From Citrobacter portucalensis (GTDB lineage Bacteria > Pseudomonadota > Gammaproteobacteria > Enterobacterales > Enterobacteriaceae): a DNA stretch of 64,000 nucleotides. Position 1 is the stretch's first letter. Every line of letters begins with the position of its first letter. This document shows, in pieces, positions 27,244 to 40,374 of the stretch. Below the pieces are notes generated by a model. It was not told the origin of the DNA and made no database searches. It saw only the letters and a program-made list of their open reading frames with translations. Position numbers and translations under genes: made by a program. Location of the stretch: positions 1-64,000 of the forward strand of contig NZ_MVFY01000015.1 of NCBI RefSeq assembly GCF_002042885.1, written 5' to 3'.

Positions 27244-28371
27244 TCAGGCGACGAGTTGCTCCATGATACGTTGATACATACGGGCAAGCAGCTGCAGGTC
27301 GGCGGCATTAACACATTCATTAATTTTATGAATAGTGGCGTTGACCGGCCCAAGTTCTACTACCTGCGCCCCCATGCGGGCAATAAAACGCCCGTCGGAC
27401 GTCCCGCCTGTAGTCAGTAACTGCGGTTTAATCTCATTATAGTGCTCAATGGCGTTCACCACTGCATCCACCAGTTTACCGCGTTCGGTCAGGAATGGCT
27501 GACCGGAAAGCCACCAGTCGACGGTATAACGCAGCTGATGTTTCTCCAGCAGCGCGTGAACCCGTGCTTTAATCATCTCATCGGTCAGCTCAGTGCTGAA
27601 ACGGAAGTTGAACTGGATAAACAGTTCTCCAGGGATAACGTTGTTGCTTCCGGTTCCAGCCTGGATATTGGCAATCTGCATGCTGGTCGCCGGGAAGAAT
27701 TCGTTACCCTGATCCCACTCGATCGCCACCAGTTCGTTGAGCATGGGGGCTGCGCGGTGTACCGGGTTATCGGCCAGATGCGGATAGGCTACGTGGCCCT
27801 GCACGCCGTGAATGGTCAGGTTGCAGGTCAGTGAACCACGACGTCCATTTTTCACCACGTCGCCAACGATTTCCGTGCTGGATGGCTCACCCACCAGGCA
27901 ATAATCCAGTCGTTCATTACGCGCCATCAGCGCTTCAACCACCTTCACGGTGCCGTTTTTGGCGCTGGCTTCTTCGTCAGACGTTATCAAAAAGGCCAGA
28001 CGACCCTGATGGTTTGGATGCTGGGCGACAAAACGTTCTGCGGCTACGACCATCGCCGCCAGTGAACCCTTCATATCGGCAGCGCCACGCCCGAACAACA
28101 TGCCATCGCGAATGGTCGGTTCGAACGGTGGATTGATCCAGCGATCGACATCGCCGGCAGGCACTACGTCGGTGTGACCGGCAAATGCCAGGGTCTCACC
28201 TTTACCGCGCCATGCCCAAAAATTCTGTGTGTCACCAAAGTCCATTCGCTCAACGGTAAAACCTACCGCACGCAGGCGTTCAATCATTAACGCCTGGCAC
28301 CCGGCATCATCCGGGCTCAGGGAAGGACGGCGAATAAGCTGCTGTGTCAGCTCAATGACCGGGCACGACAT
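27244..28371 (-). CDS. dapE: Succinyl-diaminopimelate desuccinylase
   Basis: A 375-residue M20 metallohydrolase, same length as E. coli DapE, that releases succinate from N-succinyl-LL-diaminopimelate in the lysine and murein pathway. The first zinc ligand is in [12 protein letters not shown] near residue 67, the catalytic glutamate and its partner in [12 protein letters not shown] near 134, and the dimerisation domain occupies about 180-293. It begins three bases after yffB ends and shares its transcript. Confidence 0.97.
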   Translation of the reverse strand: MSCPVIELTQQLIRRPSLSPDDAGCQALMIERLRAVGFTVERMDFGDTQNFWAWRGKGETLAFAGHTDVVPAGDVDRWINPPFEPTIRDGMLFGRGAADMKGSLAAMVVAAERFVAQHPNHQGRLAFLITSDEEASAKNGTVKVVEALMARNERLDYCLVGEPSSTEIVGDVVKNGRRGSLTCNLTIHGVQGHVAYPHLADNPVHRAAPMLNELVAIEWDQGNEFFPATSMQIANIQAGTGSNNVIPGELFIQFNFRFSTELTDEMIKARVHALLEKHQLRYTVDWWLSGQPFLTERGKLVDAVVNAIEHYNEIKPQLLTTGGTSDGRFIARMGAQVVELGPVNATIHKINECVNAADLQLLARMYQRIMEQLVA

Positions 28372-28374
28372 AGA

Positions 28375-28731
28375 CTACACCTCATTAAAAAACAGAGTAT
28401 AACTGGATTCACTGAAACCAAGCAGCATAGGCTTACCCGGCGCGCAGAGCAATGGGCGTTTGATAATTGCTGGCATTTCAATCATCAACGCGGCGGCGGA
28501 AGCCGCATCGGTGATTTGACTGCGCGTAGATTCATCGAGTTTACGCCAGGTGGTTCCACGCGTATTGAGCAGCGCCTCCCAACCTAATTCGCTGATAAAG
28601 GACTGTAAGAGCGTGTTGTCCAGACCGTCGACGCGATAATCATGAAAGCGGTAGTCAATACCTTGAGCCTCCAACCAGCGCCTGGATTTTTTAATCGTGT
28701 CGCAATTCTTAATGCCGTAAAGGGTGATCAT
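28375..28731 (-). CDS. yffB: ArsC-family protein YffB
   Basis: A 118-residue thioredoxin-fold protein of the ArsC/Spx family, as E. coli YffB. The single conserved cysteine lies in [16 protein letters not shown] near residue 10, and RGTTWRKLD and KRPLLC are conserved. The structure of a relative suggests glutathione-dependent thiol chemistry; its role is unknown. The ATG at 28729-28731 has an aagga site; the open frame continues upstream to 28806 without one. First gene of yffB-dapE-ypfN. Confidence 0.88.
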   Translation of the reverse strand: MITLYGIKNCDTIKKSRRWLEAQGIDYRFHDYRVDGLDNTLLQSFISELGWEALLNTRGTTWRKLDESTRSQITDAASAAALMIEMPAIIKRPLLCAPGKPMLLGFSESSYTLFFNEV

Positions 28732-29120
28732 TTGAATCCTTATTGACGTAACTTGAATATTTATTCTTTTATTCTGTGGCAATGAATAATACATATTGTC
28801 ATTCAATCGTTATAGAAAAATATAACATTGTTGAACAACAGTGAATAATGATTCCTGAAAGCTCCAAAAAATACCGTATAACTAGAAATCAGAATCTGCC
28901 TGTTTGCATCAGCCTGTTTTTCCATCAGAATTGCAAAAGTAGTAGATGATGTATGAATATTTCAAAATATTGCAGTAAGTCACATAAAATTTATGGGTAT
29001 AGCGCATAGTGATCACATAAACCCCAAACACTGGAGGAATCAATCGCAACCATCGGTTAAATTGCCTTCTTTTAATGATGATGATTTCGTAGAATGCCCA
29101 TAATAATAAGAGAGGTTGTT
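28732..29120. other. yffB-ypfM intergenic region
   Basis: A 389-base AT-rich spacer between divergent yffB and ypfM. I see no credible coding frame. It must hold both promoters. Visible structures are a small inverted repeat TGTTG-aa-CAACA (28829-28840) and an agtgatcacat element (29009-29019), neither of which I can assign. Confidence 0.55.
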
Positions 29121-29180
29121 ATGATTGAACGTGAACTGGGGAACTGGAAAGACTTTATCGAAGTGATGCTTCGTAAATAA
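29121..29180 (+). CDS. ypfM: 19-residue small protein YpfM
   Basis: A 19-codon gene whose product matches E. coli YpfM (MIERELGNWKDFIEVMLRK) as I remember it, residue for residue. It begins with ATG at 29121 after the ribosome site aagagagg and ends with TAA at 29178-29180. The E. coli peptide was detected by tagging; its function is unknown to me. The sequence could form a short amphipathic helix. It lies between the yffB promoter side and the acrD end, with a terminator shortly downstream. Confidence 0.85.
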   Translation: MIERELGNWKDFIEVMLRK

Positions 29181-29213
29181 TTTTCTGGAAGAAATTCATA
29201 TCCTGTAAAGGAT

Positions 29214-29247
29214 AAAAAAAGGCGACTCAACGTAAGTCGCCTTTTTT
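29214..29247. terminator. Bidirectional terminator between ypfM and acrD
   Basis: Stem aaggcgact / agtcgcctt with a 7-base loop, an A-run on the left (29214-29220) and a T-run on the right (29241-29246). It can end both ypfM and the convergent acrD. Confidence 0.9.
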
Positions 29248-29255
29248 GTGTCCGA

Positions 29256-32200
29256 TTATTCTGGGCGTGGCTTCAATGGGAAGCGTCTGCGCACCAGCAC
29301 AAAGAACAGGGGAACGAAGTAAATCGCCAGGATAGTGGCTGAAATCATCCCGCCCATTACGCCAGTCCCCACCGCATGTTGACCGCCGGAGCCAGCGCCA
29401 CTGCTGATGGTCATCGGCAGCACCCCGAAGATAAACGCCAGTGACGTCATCAGAATTGGGCGTAAACGTTGGCGACAAGCATGGAGCGTGGCGTCGAGCA
29501 GATCGTGTCCTTTCTCGTTCATCTCATTGGCGAATTCAACAATCAATATTGCGTTCTTCGCCGATAGCCCGATCACGGTAAGTAACCCGACCTGGAAATA
29601 AACATCGTTTTCCAGGCCGCGCATCCAGGTCGCCAATAGCGCGCCAATAACCCCCAACGGCACGACCAGCATGACGGAGAAGGGTACCGACCAGCTTTCG
29701 TACAGTGCCGCCAGACACAGGAACACGACCAGCAGAGAAATGGCGTACAGGGCAGGGGCCTGAGAGCCCGATAGCCGTTCCTGATAGGACATCGCAGTCC
29801 ATTCGAGGCCAAACCCTGTCGGCAACTGGCGCACCAGCGATTCCATCACGTCCATTGCCGTACCGGTACTGACGCCGGGCGCAGCTTCGCCGACAATCTC
29901 GACTGCGGAGTAGCCGTTATAGCGTTCCAGACGTGGAGAACCCGTTTCCCAGCGTGAAGTCGCAAAGGCCGAGAAAGGCACCATGCCACCGTTGTTATTG
30001 CGGACGTACCACAAGTTAATGTCGTCCGGGAGCATGCGATATTTTGCTGCCGCCTGCACGTAAACCTTCTTCACGCGGCCCCGGTCCATAAAGTCATTGA
30101 CGTAGCTGGAACCCCAGGCCGTTTGCAATGTGTCGTTGATGTCGTCGATGGAAACGCCCAGCGCCTGGGCTTTGCGCTGATCGATATCAATTTGCAACTG
30201 CGGGCTGTCGTCCAGACCGTTATGACGAACGCGGGTCAGGGACGTGTCTTTCCCGGCCAGCTCAATGAGTTTGTCGCGCGCGGCCATTAACGCATCATGG
30301 CCCGCACCGGCGTGATCCTGCAGCTCCATATCGAAACCGGCAGAGCTTCCGAGGCCGCTGATAGCCGGAGGGCTGCTGGCGAAGACGCGGGCTTCTTTAA
30401 TCTTATTAAAGGCTTTGGTCGCACGTTCGATGATGGCGAAAGAGGTTCCGGTAGTGGTGTCGCGCTCATCCCAGTCTTTTAAGCGGACAAACATACGCGC
30501 CACGTTTTGACCGTTCCCGCCAGGGCCAGAACCGACCGTGGAAAAGACTGACATAATGTTGTCTTTCTCATGGGTGAAGTAATACTTCTCCACTTCCTCA
30601 ACCACTTTCAATGTTTGCTGCTGTGTGGAGCCGCTGGGCAGCTGTACCGAGGTGGTAAACATGCCGCGGTCTTCCAGCGGCAGGAAGGAGGTTGGCAGGC
30701 GCAGGAACAGGAAAACCATTCCACCGAGCAGCAGGCCGTAGATCAGTATCCAGCGCAGGCTGCGGTGCAGAATTCTGGCAACGCCTTTTTCGTAGCGCTC
30801 GGCGTTGCGATTAAACATCCGGTTAAACCAGCCGAAGAAACCGGTTTGTCCGTGATGCTCGCCCTTATGCAGCGGTTTGAGCAGGGTGGCGCACAGAGCG
30901 GGGGTCAGGATCATCGCCACCAGAACAGACAGCACCATGGCGGAGACGATAGTAATCGAGAACTGGCGGTAAATGGCCCCGGTAGTGCCGCCGAAGAAGG
31001 CCATCGGGATAAACACCGCTGACAGCACCATGGCGATACCGACCAGCGCACCCTGGATTTGCCCCATCGATTTCCGTGTCGCTTCCCGCGGTGAGAGTCC
31101 TTCCTCACTCATAATACGCTCAACGTTTTCCACCACCACAATGGCGTCATCGACCAGCAGACCGATCGCCAGCACCATCGCAAACATCGTCAAGGTGTTT
31201 ACGCTATAGCCAAAGGCGTAAAGCACGGAGAAGGTACCCATCAGGACGACGGGAACGGCGATGGTGGGAATCAGCGTGGCGCGGAAGTTTTGCAGGAACA
31301 GGTACATCACGAGGAATACCAGTGCAATAGCTTCCAGCAGAGTTTTTACCACGTCGATGATTGAGGCTTTGACAAAGGAGGTGGTTTCATAAGCCACCTT
31401 ATATTCCAGTCCGTGCGGAAAATATTGTGACAGCTCGTTCAGACGGTTAATGACCAGTGTTGCTGTCGCCATTTCATTGGCGCCTGAAGCCAGCTTCACG
31501 CCCAGGCCGGAGGCAGGATTTCCATTAAAGCGGCTGAGGTAATCATACTTTTCAGCACCCATTTCGACCGTCGCCACATCGCCCAGTTTAACTTCTGAAC
31601 CATCCTGGTTGACGCGTAGCGTAATGGCGCGGAATTCATCCGGAGTCTGCAGTAGCGACTGGGCGTTGATCGTCGCGTTCAGCGCCTGCTTGTCCACCGA
31701 AGGCGTACCGCCAAGTTGTCCGACGGCAATCTGCGCATTCTGTGACTCGATAGCGTCGGTCACATCTTTAGCGGTCATCTGGAAACTGTTCAGTTTGGCC
31801 GGGTCAAGCCAGATACGCATGGAGTACTGTGAGCCGTAAGCGTCAATATCTCCCACGCCGTTAATACGGCTGAGTGGATCCTGAATGTTACTGGCGACGT
31901 AGTCGGCGATGTCCTGCTTATCCATTGAGCCATCGGTGGAGACAAAGGCGATAGTCAGAATATTGGTGTCCCCGGTCTTACGCACCGTGACCCCCTGATC
32001 CTGTACCGCCTGCGGCAGTTTACGCATTGCCGATTGCAGCTGGTTTTGCACCTGCTGGACGGCCTCGTCAGGATCGGTTCCGGCAACGAAGCTCAACGTA
32101 ACCGTAGCCTGACCTGTCCCGCTGCTCTGCGATGACATGTACATCAGGTTATCGAGACCGGTCATGTTCTGCTCGATAACCTGGGTGACGGTGTTTTCCA

Positions 32201-32369
32201 GAGTCTGAGCCGAAGCGCCAGGATAGTTGGCGGTGACCCGCACGTTTGGCGGTGCCAGATCGGGATATTGCTCAACGGGCAGTGAAAAAATAGCCAGGGC
32301 TCCTGTCAGGCACAACAGGATAGCTAACACCCAGGCAAAAATGGGGCGATCGATGAAAAAATTCGCCAT
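29256..32369 (-). CDS. acrD: RND aminoglycoside and acid efflux pump AcrD
   Basis: A 1037-residue RND transporter, same length as E. coli AcrD. It shows the first helix ([16 protein letters not shown]), two large periplasmic loops, and the proton-relay aspartates in [16 protein letters not shown] near residue 407. It works with AcrA and TolC to expel aminoglycosides, novobiocin, bile acids and other amphiphilic anions from the periplasm. No membrane-fusion gene is beside it, as in E. coli. A BaeR-like box lies about 75 bases upstream. Confidence 0.96.
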   Translation of the reverse strand: MANFFIDRPIFAWVLAILLCLTGALAIFSLPVEQYPDLAPPNVRVTANYPGASAQTLENTVTQVIEQNMTGLDNLMYMSSQSSGTGQATVTLSFVAGTDPDEAVQQVQNQLQSAMRKLPQAVQDQGVTVRKTGDTNILTIAFVSTDGSMDKQDIADYVASNIQDPLSRINGVGDIDAYGSQYSMRIWLDPAKLNSFQMTAKDVTDAIESQNAQIAVGQLGGTPSVDKQALNATINAQSLLQTPDEFRAITLRVNQDGSEVKLGDVATVEMGAEKYDYLSRFNGNPASGLGVKLASGANEMATATLVINRLNELSQYFPHGLEYKVAYETTSFVKASIIDVVKTLLEAIALVFLVMYLFLQNFRATLIPTIAVPVVLMGTFSVLYAFGYSVNTLTMFAMVLAIGLLVDDAIVVVENVERIMSEEGLSPREATRKSMGQIQGALVGIAMVLSAVFIPMAFFGGTTGAIYRQFSITIVSAMVLSVLVAMILTPALCATLLKPLHKGEHHGQTGFFGWFNRMFNRNAERYEKGVARILHRSLRWILIYGLLLGGMVFLFLRLPTSFLPLEDRGMFTTSVQLPSGSTQQQTLKVVEEVEKYYFTHEKDNIMSVFSTVGSGPGGNGQNVARMFVRLKDWDERDTTTGTSFAIIERATKAFNKIKEARVFASSPPAISGLGSSAGFDMELQDHAGAGHDALMAARDKLIELAGKDTSLTRVRHNGLDDSPQLQIDIDQRKAQALGVSIDDINDTLQTAWGSSYVNDFMDRGRVKKVYVQAAAKYRMLPDDINLWYVRNNNGGMVPFSAFATSRWETGSPRLERYNGYSAVEIVGEAAPGVSTGTAMDVMESLVRQLPTGFGLEWTAMSYQERLSGSQAPALYAISLLVVFLCLAALYESWSVPFSVMLVVPLGVIGALLATWMRGLENDVYFQVGLLTVIGLSAKNAILIVEFANEMNEKGHDLLDATLHACRQRLRPILMTSLAFIFGVLPMTISSGAGSGGQHAVGTGVMGGMISATILAIYFVPLFFVLVRRRFPLKPRPE

Positions 32370-32439
32370 TAAAAGAGGACCTCGTGTTTCTGCGTATCGT
32401 TATGGGTATGGCTTGCTTCACTTTAGCGGCAAGGTACGG

Positions 32440-32457
32440 GTCAAACGTGGAGAAAAA
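32440..32457 (-). promoter_or_regulatory. BaeR-like box upstream of acrD
   Basis: On the minus strand the site reads TTTTTCTCCACGTTTGAC. Its first ten bases equal those of the BaeR box TTTTTCTCCATDATTGGC reported for E. coli, and most of the rest agrees. acrD is a known target of the BaeSR envelope-stress system. The site lies 71-88 bases before the acrD start. Confidence 0.6.
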
Positions 32458-32509
32458 AAGAAGATAATGTAAATTATCATGCCCGTTTACAGCATACCTT
32501 TCGTGCCAA

Positions 32510-32541
32510 CGCCGTCAGGCCTGGATCCAGACCCGACGGCG
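32510..32541. repeat. Imperfect inverted repeat after narQ
   Basis: A 32-base imperfect palindrome, cgccgtcaggcctgg / ccagacccgacggcg, centred on the at between the arms. It lies 12 bases beyond the narQ stop and could be its transcript end, but no T-run is seen. Confidence 0.4.
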
Positions 32542-32553
32542 CTTTGCGGTTCT

Positions 32554-34251
32554 TTACGTTAGCTCACTGTCTGATTCAGCCGAGCGGAAACTGATGCTCA
32601 CTAACGTTCCCCCTCCGGAAGGTTGAGAGAAGGTCAACGTGCCGCTTAGTCTTTCCGCTCGTTCGCGCATAATATTTAAACCGTAGTGCCCCGTAGGCTC
32701 GTGTGGTTCGCCAATGCCGATGCCGTTATCGCGGATATAAACCGTGTGGTTGCCGTCCGGAGCCGTTACGCAGCTGACGGCAATTTCGCTCGCACTGGCA
32801 TGCTTAATGGCGTTCAGCACCGCTTCGCGGATGATCTGCAACAGGTGCACCTGCATTTGCGCATCCAATGCCAGCGTGGGTAACCGACAGTCGAGTGTGA
32901 GTTTAGCTGAGGTTTGATTTTGCAGCGTTTCCAGCATTTCATGCAGGGCGGAGGGTAAGTCTGCCTGCTGTAAGGTCAGACGGAAGGTGGTGAGCAGTTC
33001 GCGTAGCTGACGGTAGGCATCGTTCAGCGCCTGGGAGAAATCCGCCATAATGCTTTGCGCCGGGGCGTTATCCTCCGGGATTGAACGTTTAAGCAACGTG
33101 AGCTGAATGCGTAAATAAGAGAGCACCTGCGCCAGCGAGTCGTGCAGCTCGCGTGCAATCGTCGCTCGCTCCTCCATTAACAACAGCTGCTGAAAATGTT
33201 TTTGCGCCTGGTTGAAGTACAACCCGCGTCCCAGCATCGAGGAGACGCTGTTGAGCAGCGGAGTAGAAGCATTGACGTTTGGACTTTGCCAGTGCAGTTC
33301 GCCGTAGACGGTTTCCTGCATGGTGACAGGCAGGATCTGCATCGGTAGCTCGAGGCTTTTAGTCCCTTCGCTAATCCGCCAGTTATCACCGACGGTGAGT
33401 TCAAGGAAATACGCGGCGTCATGTTCGCGGACGATCTGTAAAATATGGCGGAAGCAGTGCACGTCAATCTGGCTGGTATTTAACGCCTGCGAGCACTGAT
33501 ACAACACCTCCAGACGGCGATTGGCTTCGTGGAGATCGTGAGTTTTCTCGGCCACAGACGCTTCCAGCGAGCGATACAGTTTGTGTAATTCACTCGACAT
33601 CTGGCTAAATGTTTTGCCCAGCAACCCCAGTTCATTAGGCAAACCGGTATCCAGCGGTGGGATATCAAATTGACCGTGTTCAATTTGCTGACTGGCCATC
33701 ACCAGTTTATTCAGCGGACGCACCACCTGCTGGCGAATGCGCCGCAGGGTAAAGAAGACGAGGGTGAATATGCCGATCCCGCCCGCCAGCGAGATGCCAA
33801 ATACCAGCATTACTTTACGCTCGGCATAATGCTGCAACGCCAGCACGAAGAGATCGATCTGATCGACGTAGTTGTTGATGTTGGCCTGGTACCATTTTAA
33901 ATCGCCGTCGATCAGGCGGGCGTTCATTTCCAGCCAGTTAGCATGCAGACGTCCATAGCGGCTTTTTACCGCTTGTGGCACATACCACGCGTTCAGATTC
34001 TGTAATGCTGGCGAGTTTAGCGCCTGCTGGAAAAGCTGGCGGTGGGCGTTAAGCTGCGGGCTCTGGCTTTGTAGATCGTAACCCAGACGGTAGCTTTGCA
34101 TGCGCAATGAGCCAGCAACGTTGATGGCTTCGGCATCTCGCAAGCTGCTGGTCAGCGTGAGCAGCGCAATACCCGTTGAGAGAATCGACAGCATCACTAT
34201 GTAGAAAAAAGCTTTAGCCAGACTGGCCGAGACCGGACGCTTTACCGTCAC
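32554..34251 (-). CDS. narQ: Nitrate/nitrite sensor histidine kinase NarQ
   Basis: A 565-residue sensor kinase (566 in E. coli). The domains run in order: membrane helix (about 13-33), periplasmic four-helix sensor with the nitrate-binding P-box arginine in AGSLRMQSYRLGYDLQ, second helix (about 147-167), HAMP, a GAF-like part, and a HisKA_3 domain with the phosphorylated histidine in ATIARELHDSLAQ, then the ATPase with DNGIGIGEP. It signals nitrate and nitrite to NarL and NarP. The GTG at 34249-34251 has GAGGA upstream and matches the E. coli N-terminus; a TTG six codons earlier is less likely. It is divergent from aegA, an anaerobic gene. Confidence 0.95.
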   Translation of the reverse strand: MTVKRPVSASLAKAFFYIVMLSILSTGIALLTLTSSLRDAEAINVAGSLRMQSYRLGYDLQSQSPQLNAHRQLFQQALNSPALQNLNAWYVPQAVKSRYGRLHANWLEMNARLIDGDLKWYQANINNYVDQIDLFVLALQHYAERKVMLVFGISLAGGIGIFTLVFFTLRRIRQQVVRPLNKLVMASQQIEHGQFDIPPLDTGLPNELGLLGKTFSQMSSELHKLYRSLEASVAEKTHDLHEANRRLEVLYQCSQALNTSQIDVHCFRHILQIVREHDAAYFLELTVGDNWRISEGTKSLELPMQILPVTMQETVYGELHWQSPNVNASTPLLNSVSSMLGRGLYFNQAQKHFQQLLLMEERATIARELHDSLAQVLSYLRIQLTLLKRSIPEDNAPAQSIMADFSQALNDAYRQLRELLTTFRLTLQQADLPSALHEMLETLQNQTSAKLTLDCRLPTLALDAQMQVHLLQIIREAVLNAIKHASASEIAVSCVTAPDGNHTVYIRDNGIGIGEPHEPTGHYGLNIMRERAERLSGTLTFSQPSGGGTLVSISFRSAESDSELT

Positions 34252-34475
34252 TTGTGCATCCTCACACAATACACGTCGCGCCTGAAAACAGCGTGAACGA
34301 TGCGGTGTATTTGATAAATGTTAATAAAACGCCATGAAACTGGATGGTAACTGAAACACAATTTCATATGCGATGAAATAAATTGATCTGCCACAGGTTC
34401 TGGATAAATAGTTGTGCTTCCTGGGCAAATGAACATTGCCGCTTCCTTCCGTGTCGGTTAATAACACTCTTATAA

Positions 34476-36491
<2,016 letters not shown>

Positions 36492-36498
36492 TCGGCGA

Positions 36499-36581
36499 GT
36501 AGGCCGGATAAAACGCGTTAGCGTTGCCATCCGGCAATGTGCCGCATGAATGCCTGATGGCGCTTTGCTTATCAGGCCTAC
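36499..36581. repeat. BIME with two REP units (aegA-nudK)
   Basis: Two palindromes, gtaggccggataaaa...catccggca and tgcctgatggcgctt...atcaggcctac, fill the spacer between aegA and nudK. Confidence 0.85.
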
Positions 36582-36647
36582 ATTGTTCCAAGACAAACCC
36601 GGTTTCACGGCGTAGTATTATTTCTCACTTCTTGCTGTGGAGCCGGT

Positions 36648-37223
36648 ATGTCGCAAAAAATTACCCTCATCAAAGATAAAGTCCTTTCCGATAACTACTT
36701 CGTCCTGCGCAATATCACTTATGACCTGACCCGTAAGAATGGAGAGGTGATCCGTCACAAACGTGAGGTTTACGATCGTGGCAACGGCGCCACAATCCTG
36801 CTGTATAACCCGGAGAAGAAAACGGTGGTGCTCATCCGCCAGTTTCGCGTTGCGACATGGGTCAACGGTAACGAAGACGGTCAACTGATTGAAACCTGCG
36901 CCGGGCTGCTGGATAACGACGAACCGGAAGCATGTATTCGAAAAGAGGCGATTGAAGAGACCGGCTTTGAAGTGGGTGAAGTACGTAAACTGTTTGAGCT
37001 ATACATGTCGCCGGGCGGTGTGACGGAAATAATCCACTTCTTCATCGCGCAATACCGTGACAGTCAGCGGACAAACGCGGGTGGCGGCGTGGAAGATGAA
37101 GATATTGAAGTTCTGGAACTGCCGTTCACACAGGCGCTGGAAATGATCAAAACGGGTGAGATCCGTGACGGTAAAACGGTGCTATTGCTGAACTATTTGC
37201 AGTCATCGCATCTCATGGACTAA
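36648..37223 (+). CDS. nudK: GDP-mannose hydrolase NudK
   Basis: A 191-residue Nudix hydrolase equal in length to E. coli NudK, which splits GDP-mannose into GMP and mannose 1-phosphate. The Nudix box begins [10 protein letters not shown] near residue 85 and continues [12 protein letters not shown]; the usual arginine before the first glutamate is a lysine, as I remember for E. coli NudK too. The C-terminal metal-site glutamates are in [11 protein letters not shown]. It stands alone after the aegA BIME. Confidence 0.94.
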   Translation: MSQKITLIKDKVLSDNYFVLRNITYDLTRKNGEVIRHKREVYDRGNGATILLYNPEKKTVVLIRQFRVATWVNGNEDGQLIETCAGLLDNDEPEACIRKEAIEETGFEVGEVRKLFELYMSPGGVTEIIHFFIAQYRDSQRTNAGGGVEDEDIEVLELPFTQALEMIKTGEIRDGKTVLLLNYLQSSHLMD

Positions 37224-37346
37224 TGCGCGGGATTTATATTTCTTTACAAATTTACGGCCAATCCGACGATTCTTATTGAGCCACATCAGTCGCGCAAGGA
37301 AGATACCGCTTAGGCTGTGTGTTTTGACTTCGGGGTTGTACCGTCC

Positions 37347-38390
37347 ATGCGCTATCGCGTTATTCTCCTTTTCCTGCTCGGGTTGCTACCTGCCCGATTG
37401 CTGTGGGCTGCGCCCGCGCAACAGGCGTTTTCTGACTGGCAGGTAACGTGTAATAACCAAAATTTTTGCGTGGCGCGAAATACCGGAGAGCACCACGGCC
37501 TGGTCATGACCTTGAGCCGCAGCGCCGGGGCACATACCGACGCCGTGTTGCGTATTGAGCTGGGCGGGCTGGAATCGTCCAGCGTCAAAGAGAGCGATAT
37601 TGCGCCGCGTCTGCTGTTGGATGGTGCGCCACTCTCGCTGAGCGGCGAGCACTGGCGCATAACTCCCTGGCAGCTGACGACCGATGATCCCGCCACCATC
37701 AGCGCATTTTTACAAACCGTACAGGACGCGAAGGCGATTACCCTGCAAAAAGGTGCGCAAAACCTTTCGCTGGTCGGGCTAAAAGCCGCATTGTTGTTTA
37801 TCGACGCCCAGCAAAAACGGGTGGGGAGCGAAACCGCATGGATTGAAAAAGGTGACGAGCCTCCGCTCAGCGTACCTCCGGCCCCCGCGCTGAAAGGTGT
37901 AGCGGTCATTAATCCAACGCCAACGCCTCTCTCACAGCAGGAGCGCGGTGAACTGCTGGACTATGGTAACTGGCGGATCAACGGTATTCGTTGCTCTATC
38001 GATCCGCTGCGTCGCGAGATGCGCGTCACGGCCCTAACAGATGATAAAGCGCTGCTGATGATTGGCTGTGAGGCCGGGGCGTATAACACCATCGATCTGG
38101 CGTGGGTGGTTTCACGTACGACTCCGTTGACTTCACGCGCGGTACGGTTAAGCCTGCCGTTTAAAACGGATGCAGAAAGTCGCGATATGGAGCTGACCAA
38201 CGCTACGTTTGACGAGAAGTCGCGGGAGCTGGTCACCCTCGCTAAAGGACGAGGGTTGGCAGATTGCGGTATCCAGACCCGCTGGCGCTACGACGGTCAA
38301 CGTTTTCGCCTGGTGCGCTATGCCCAGGAGCCAAGCTGCGATAACTGGCATGGGCCAGATGCCTGGCCCACACTGTGGATCACGCGTTAA
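37347..38390 (+). CDS. ypfG: DUF1176 periplasmic protein YpfG
   Basis: A 347-residue exported protein, the same length as E. coli YpfG, of the DUF1176 family. A signal peptide of about 21 residues ends ARLLWA before [10 protein letters not shown]. Cysteine pairs (CNNQNFC near 36, and single cysteines at the end) suggest disulfides in the periplasm. Function is unknown. The ATG at 37347 gives a proper signal peptide but its ribosome site is weak; a GTG at 37317 is a poorer choice. Its last 11 bases overlap the end of convergent tktB. Confidence 0.88.
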   Translation: MRYRVILLFLLGLLPARLLWAAPAQQAFSDWQVTCNNQNFCVARNTGEHHGLVMTLSRSAGAHTDAVLRIELGGLESSSVKESDIAPRLLLDGAPLSLSGEHWRITPWQLTTDDPATISAFLQTVQDAKAITLQKGAQNLSLVGLKAALLFIDAQQKRVGSETAWIEKGDEPPLSVPPAPALKGVAVINPTPTPLSQQERGELLDYGNWRINGIRCSIDPLRREMRVTALTDDKALLMIGCEAGAYNTIDLAWVVSRTTPLTSRAVRLSLPFKTDAESRDMELTNATFDEKSRELVTLAKGRGLADCGIQTRWRYDGQRFRLVRYAQEPSCDNWHGPDAWPTLWITR

Positions 38391-40374
38391 GCACCTTGTG
38401 CGCTTTGTCGACGATGTTATCTACCGTAAAGCCGAAGAACGGGAACAGTTTGTCCGCTGGAGCCGACTCTCCATAACCCGTCATCCCAACAATTGCCCCT
38501 TTCAGCCCGACATATTTGTACCAGTAGTCAGCAATTCCTGCTTCTACCGCCACGCGAGCGCTGACGTTTGCCGGCAAGACCGACTCCCGGTACGTCTCAT
38601 CCTGGGCGTCAAAGATATCGGTTGAGGGCAGAGAAACCACTCGCACGTTACGACCTTCGCCGGTCAGTTTTTCCGCTGCCAGCAGCGTGATTTCCATTTC
38701 TGAACCGGTAGCAATCAAAATAACATCCGGCTTACCGCCGCCATCCTTGAGCACATAGCCGCCGCGGGCAATTTGCTGCACCTGCTCTGGTGTGCGCTCA
38801 ACCTGTGCCAGATTCTGCCGCGAGAGGATCAGCGCCGTTGGCCCGTCATGACGTTCGACTGCCAGCTTCCAGCCTACTGCCGCTTCAACCTGATCGCACG
38901 GTCGCCAGGTACTGAAATTAGGCGTCAGGCGCAGGCTAGCGAGCTGTTCAACGGCCTGGTGCGTAGGACCATCTTCCCCCAGGCCAATCGAGTCGTGGGT
39001 ATAAACCATGATTTGTCGGGCCTTCATCAGCGCCGCCATACGCGCGGCATTTCGGGCATATTCGACAAACATCAGGAACGTGGCGGTGTACGGTACGAAG
39101 CCCCCGTGATGGGCGATACCGTTGGCAATCGCCGTCATACCAAATTCACGCACGCCGTAGTGGATGTAGTTTCCTGCATGATCCTCTTTAAGAGAGGAGG
39201 AGCCTTTCCAGATGGTCAGGTTGCTGGGGGCCAAATCCGCCGATCCGCCAAGCAGCTCTGGCAGTATAGGCCCGTAGGCGTTAAGGGTATTTTGCGAGGC
39301 CTTACGGGTGGCGATTTTGGCCGGATTGGCCTGCAGCTCGGTAATATATTTCTGGGTTGTTGCCTCCCACTCTTTCGGCAGCCCACCGCTCATCCGGCGA
39401 GAAAACTCTGCCGCCAGTTCCGGGTAGGCTTGTTGGTAAGCTGCGAATTTCTCCTTCCAGCCCTGTTGCGCTTTTTCGCCTTTCTCGCGTGCGTCCCACG
39501 CCCGGTAAATCTCTTTGGGGATCTCAAAAGCAGGATGATGCCACCCCAGCTTCTGCCGGGTCAGTGCCACCTCTTCTTCGCCCAGCGCAGCGCCATGCGC
39601 TTCCTCTTTCCCTGCTTTATTTGGTGAGCCAAAACCAATCACCGTGCGGCAGATAATCAGCGATGGTTTATCGGTAACAGCCTGCGCTTCCTGAATGGCT
39701 TTTTTCACCGCCTCTGGGTCATGACCGTCAATGTCGTGTACCACATGCCAGTGATAAGCCTCAAAGCGTTTTGCAGTATCGTCGGTAAACCAGCCGTCGG
39801 TTTCACCATCAATCGAGATGCCGTTGTGATCGTAGAAGCCAATGAGTTTGCCAAGCCCCAGCGTGCCCGCCAGCGAACAAGCCTCGTGTGAAATACCCTC
39901 CATCAGACAGCCGTCGCCCATAAAGACCCAGGTAAAGTGGTTAACAATCTCATGGTCCGGCTGGTTAAACTGCGCTGCCAGCGTACGCTCGGCAATGGCC
40001 ATGCCGACGGCGTTGGCTAAACCCTGACCCAGCGGTCCTGTCGTGGTTTCCACGCCCGGCGTGTAGCCAATTTCCGGGTGCCCTGGCGTCTTCGAATGGA
40101 GCTGACGGAAGTTCTTTAATTCTTCGATTGGCAGGTCGTAACCGGAAAGATGCAACAGGCTGTAAAGCAGCATTGAGGCGTGGCCGTTGGACAGAATAAA
40201 CCGGTCACGATCGTACCAGGTGGGATCGGTCGGGTTATGGCGTAGAAAATCGTTCCACAGAACTTCGGCGATATCGGCCATCCCCATTGGTGCTCCAGGG
40301 TGGCCGGAGTTAGCTTTTTGGACGGCATCCATACTTAGCGCACGAATGGCATTGGCAAGCTCTTTACGGGTCAT
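38380..40374 (-). CDS. tktB: Transketolase B
   Basis: A 664-residue thiamine-diphosphate transketolase of the pentose phosphate pathway; it is closer to E. coli TktB (667) than to TktA in my reading. The cofactor motif begins [18 protein letters not shown] near residue 154, the pyrimidine-domain glutamate is in [12 protein letters not shown], and the C-terminus is three residues shorter than in E. coli. The start has an aaggag site. In E. coli talA precedes it in one operon; here no talA is present, so tktB stands alone, facing away from maeB. Its stop lies inside the end of ypfG. Confidence 0.95.
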   Translation of the reverse strand: MTRKELANAIRALSMDAVQKANSGHPGAPMGMADIAEVLWNDFLRHNPTDPTWYDRDRFILSNGHASMLLYSLLHLSGYDLPIEELKNFRQLHSKTPGHPEIGYTPGVETTTGPLGQGLANAVGMAIAERTLAAQFNQPDHEIVNHFTWVFMGDGCLMEGISHEACSLAGTLGLGKLIGFYDHNGISIDGETDGWFTDDTAKRFEAYHWHVVHDIDGHDPEAVKKAIQEAQAVTDKPSLIICRTVIGFGSPNKAGKEEAHGAALGEEEVALTRQKLGWHHPAFEIPKEIYRAWDAREKGEKAQQGWKEKFAAYQQAYPELAAEFSRRMSGGLPKEWEATTQKYITELQANPAKIATRKASQNTLNAYGPILPELLGGSADLAPSNLTIWKGSSSLKEDHAGNYIHYGVREFGMTAIANGIAHHGGFVPYTATFLMFVEYARNAARMAALMKARQIMVYTHDSIGLGEDGPTHQAVEQLASLRLTPNFSTWRPCDQVEAAVGWKLAVERHDGPTALILSRQNLAQVERTPEQVQQIARGGYVLKDGGGKPDVILIATGSEMEITLLAAEKLTGEGRNVRVVSLPSTDIFDAQDETYRESVLPANVSARVAVEAGIADYWYKYVGLKGAIVGMTGYGESAPADKLFPFFGFTVDNIVDKAHKVLNA

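Noticed and set aside
38773-39627. Long open frame (284 codons) on the plus strand inside tktB
   Set aside because: It is antisense to a clearly real transketolase, has no family resemblance or good ribosome site, and arises from the codon bias of tktB.
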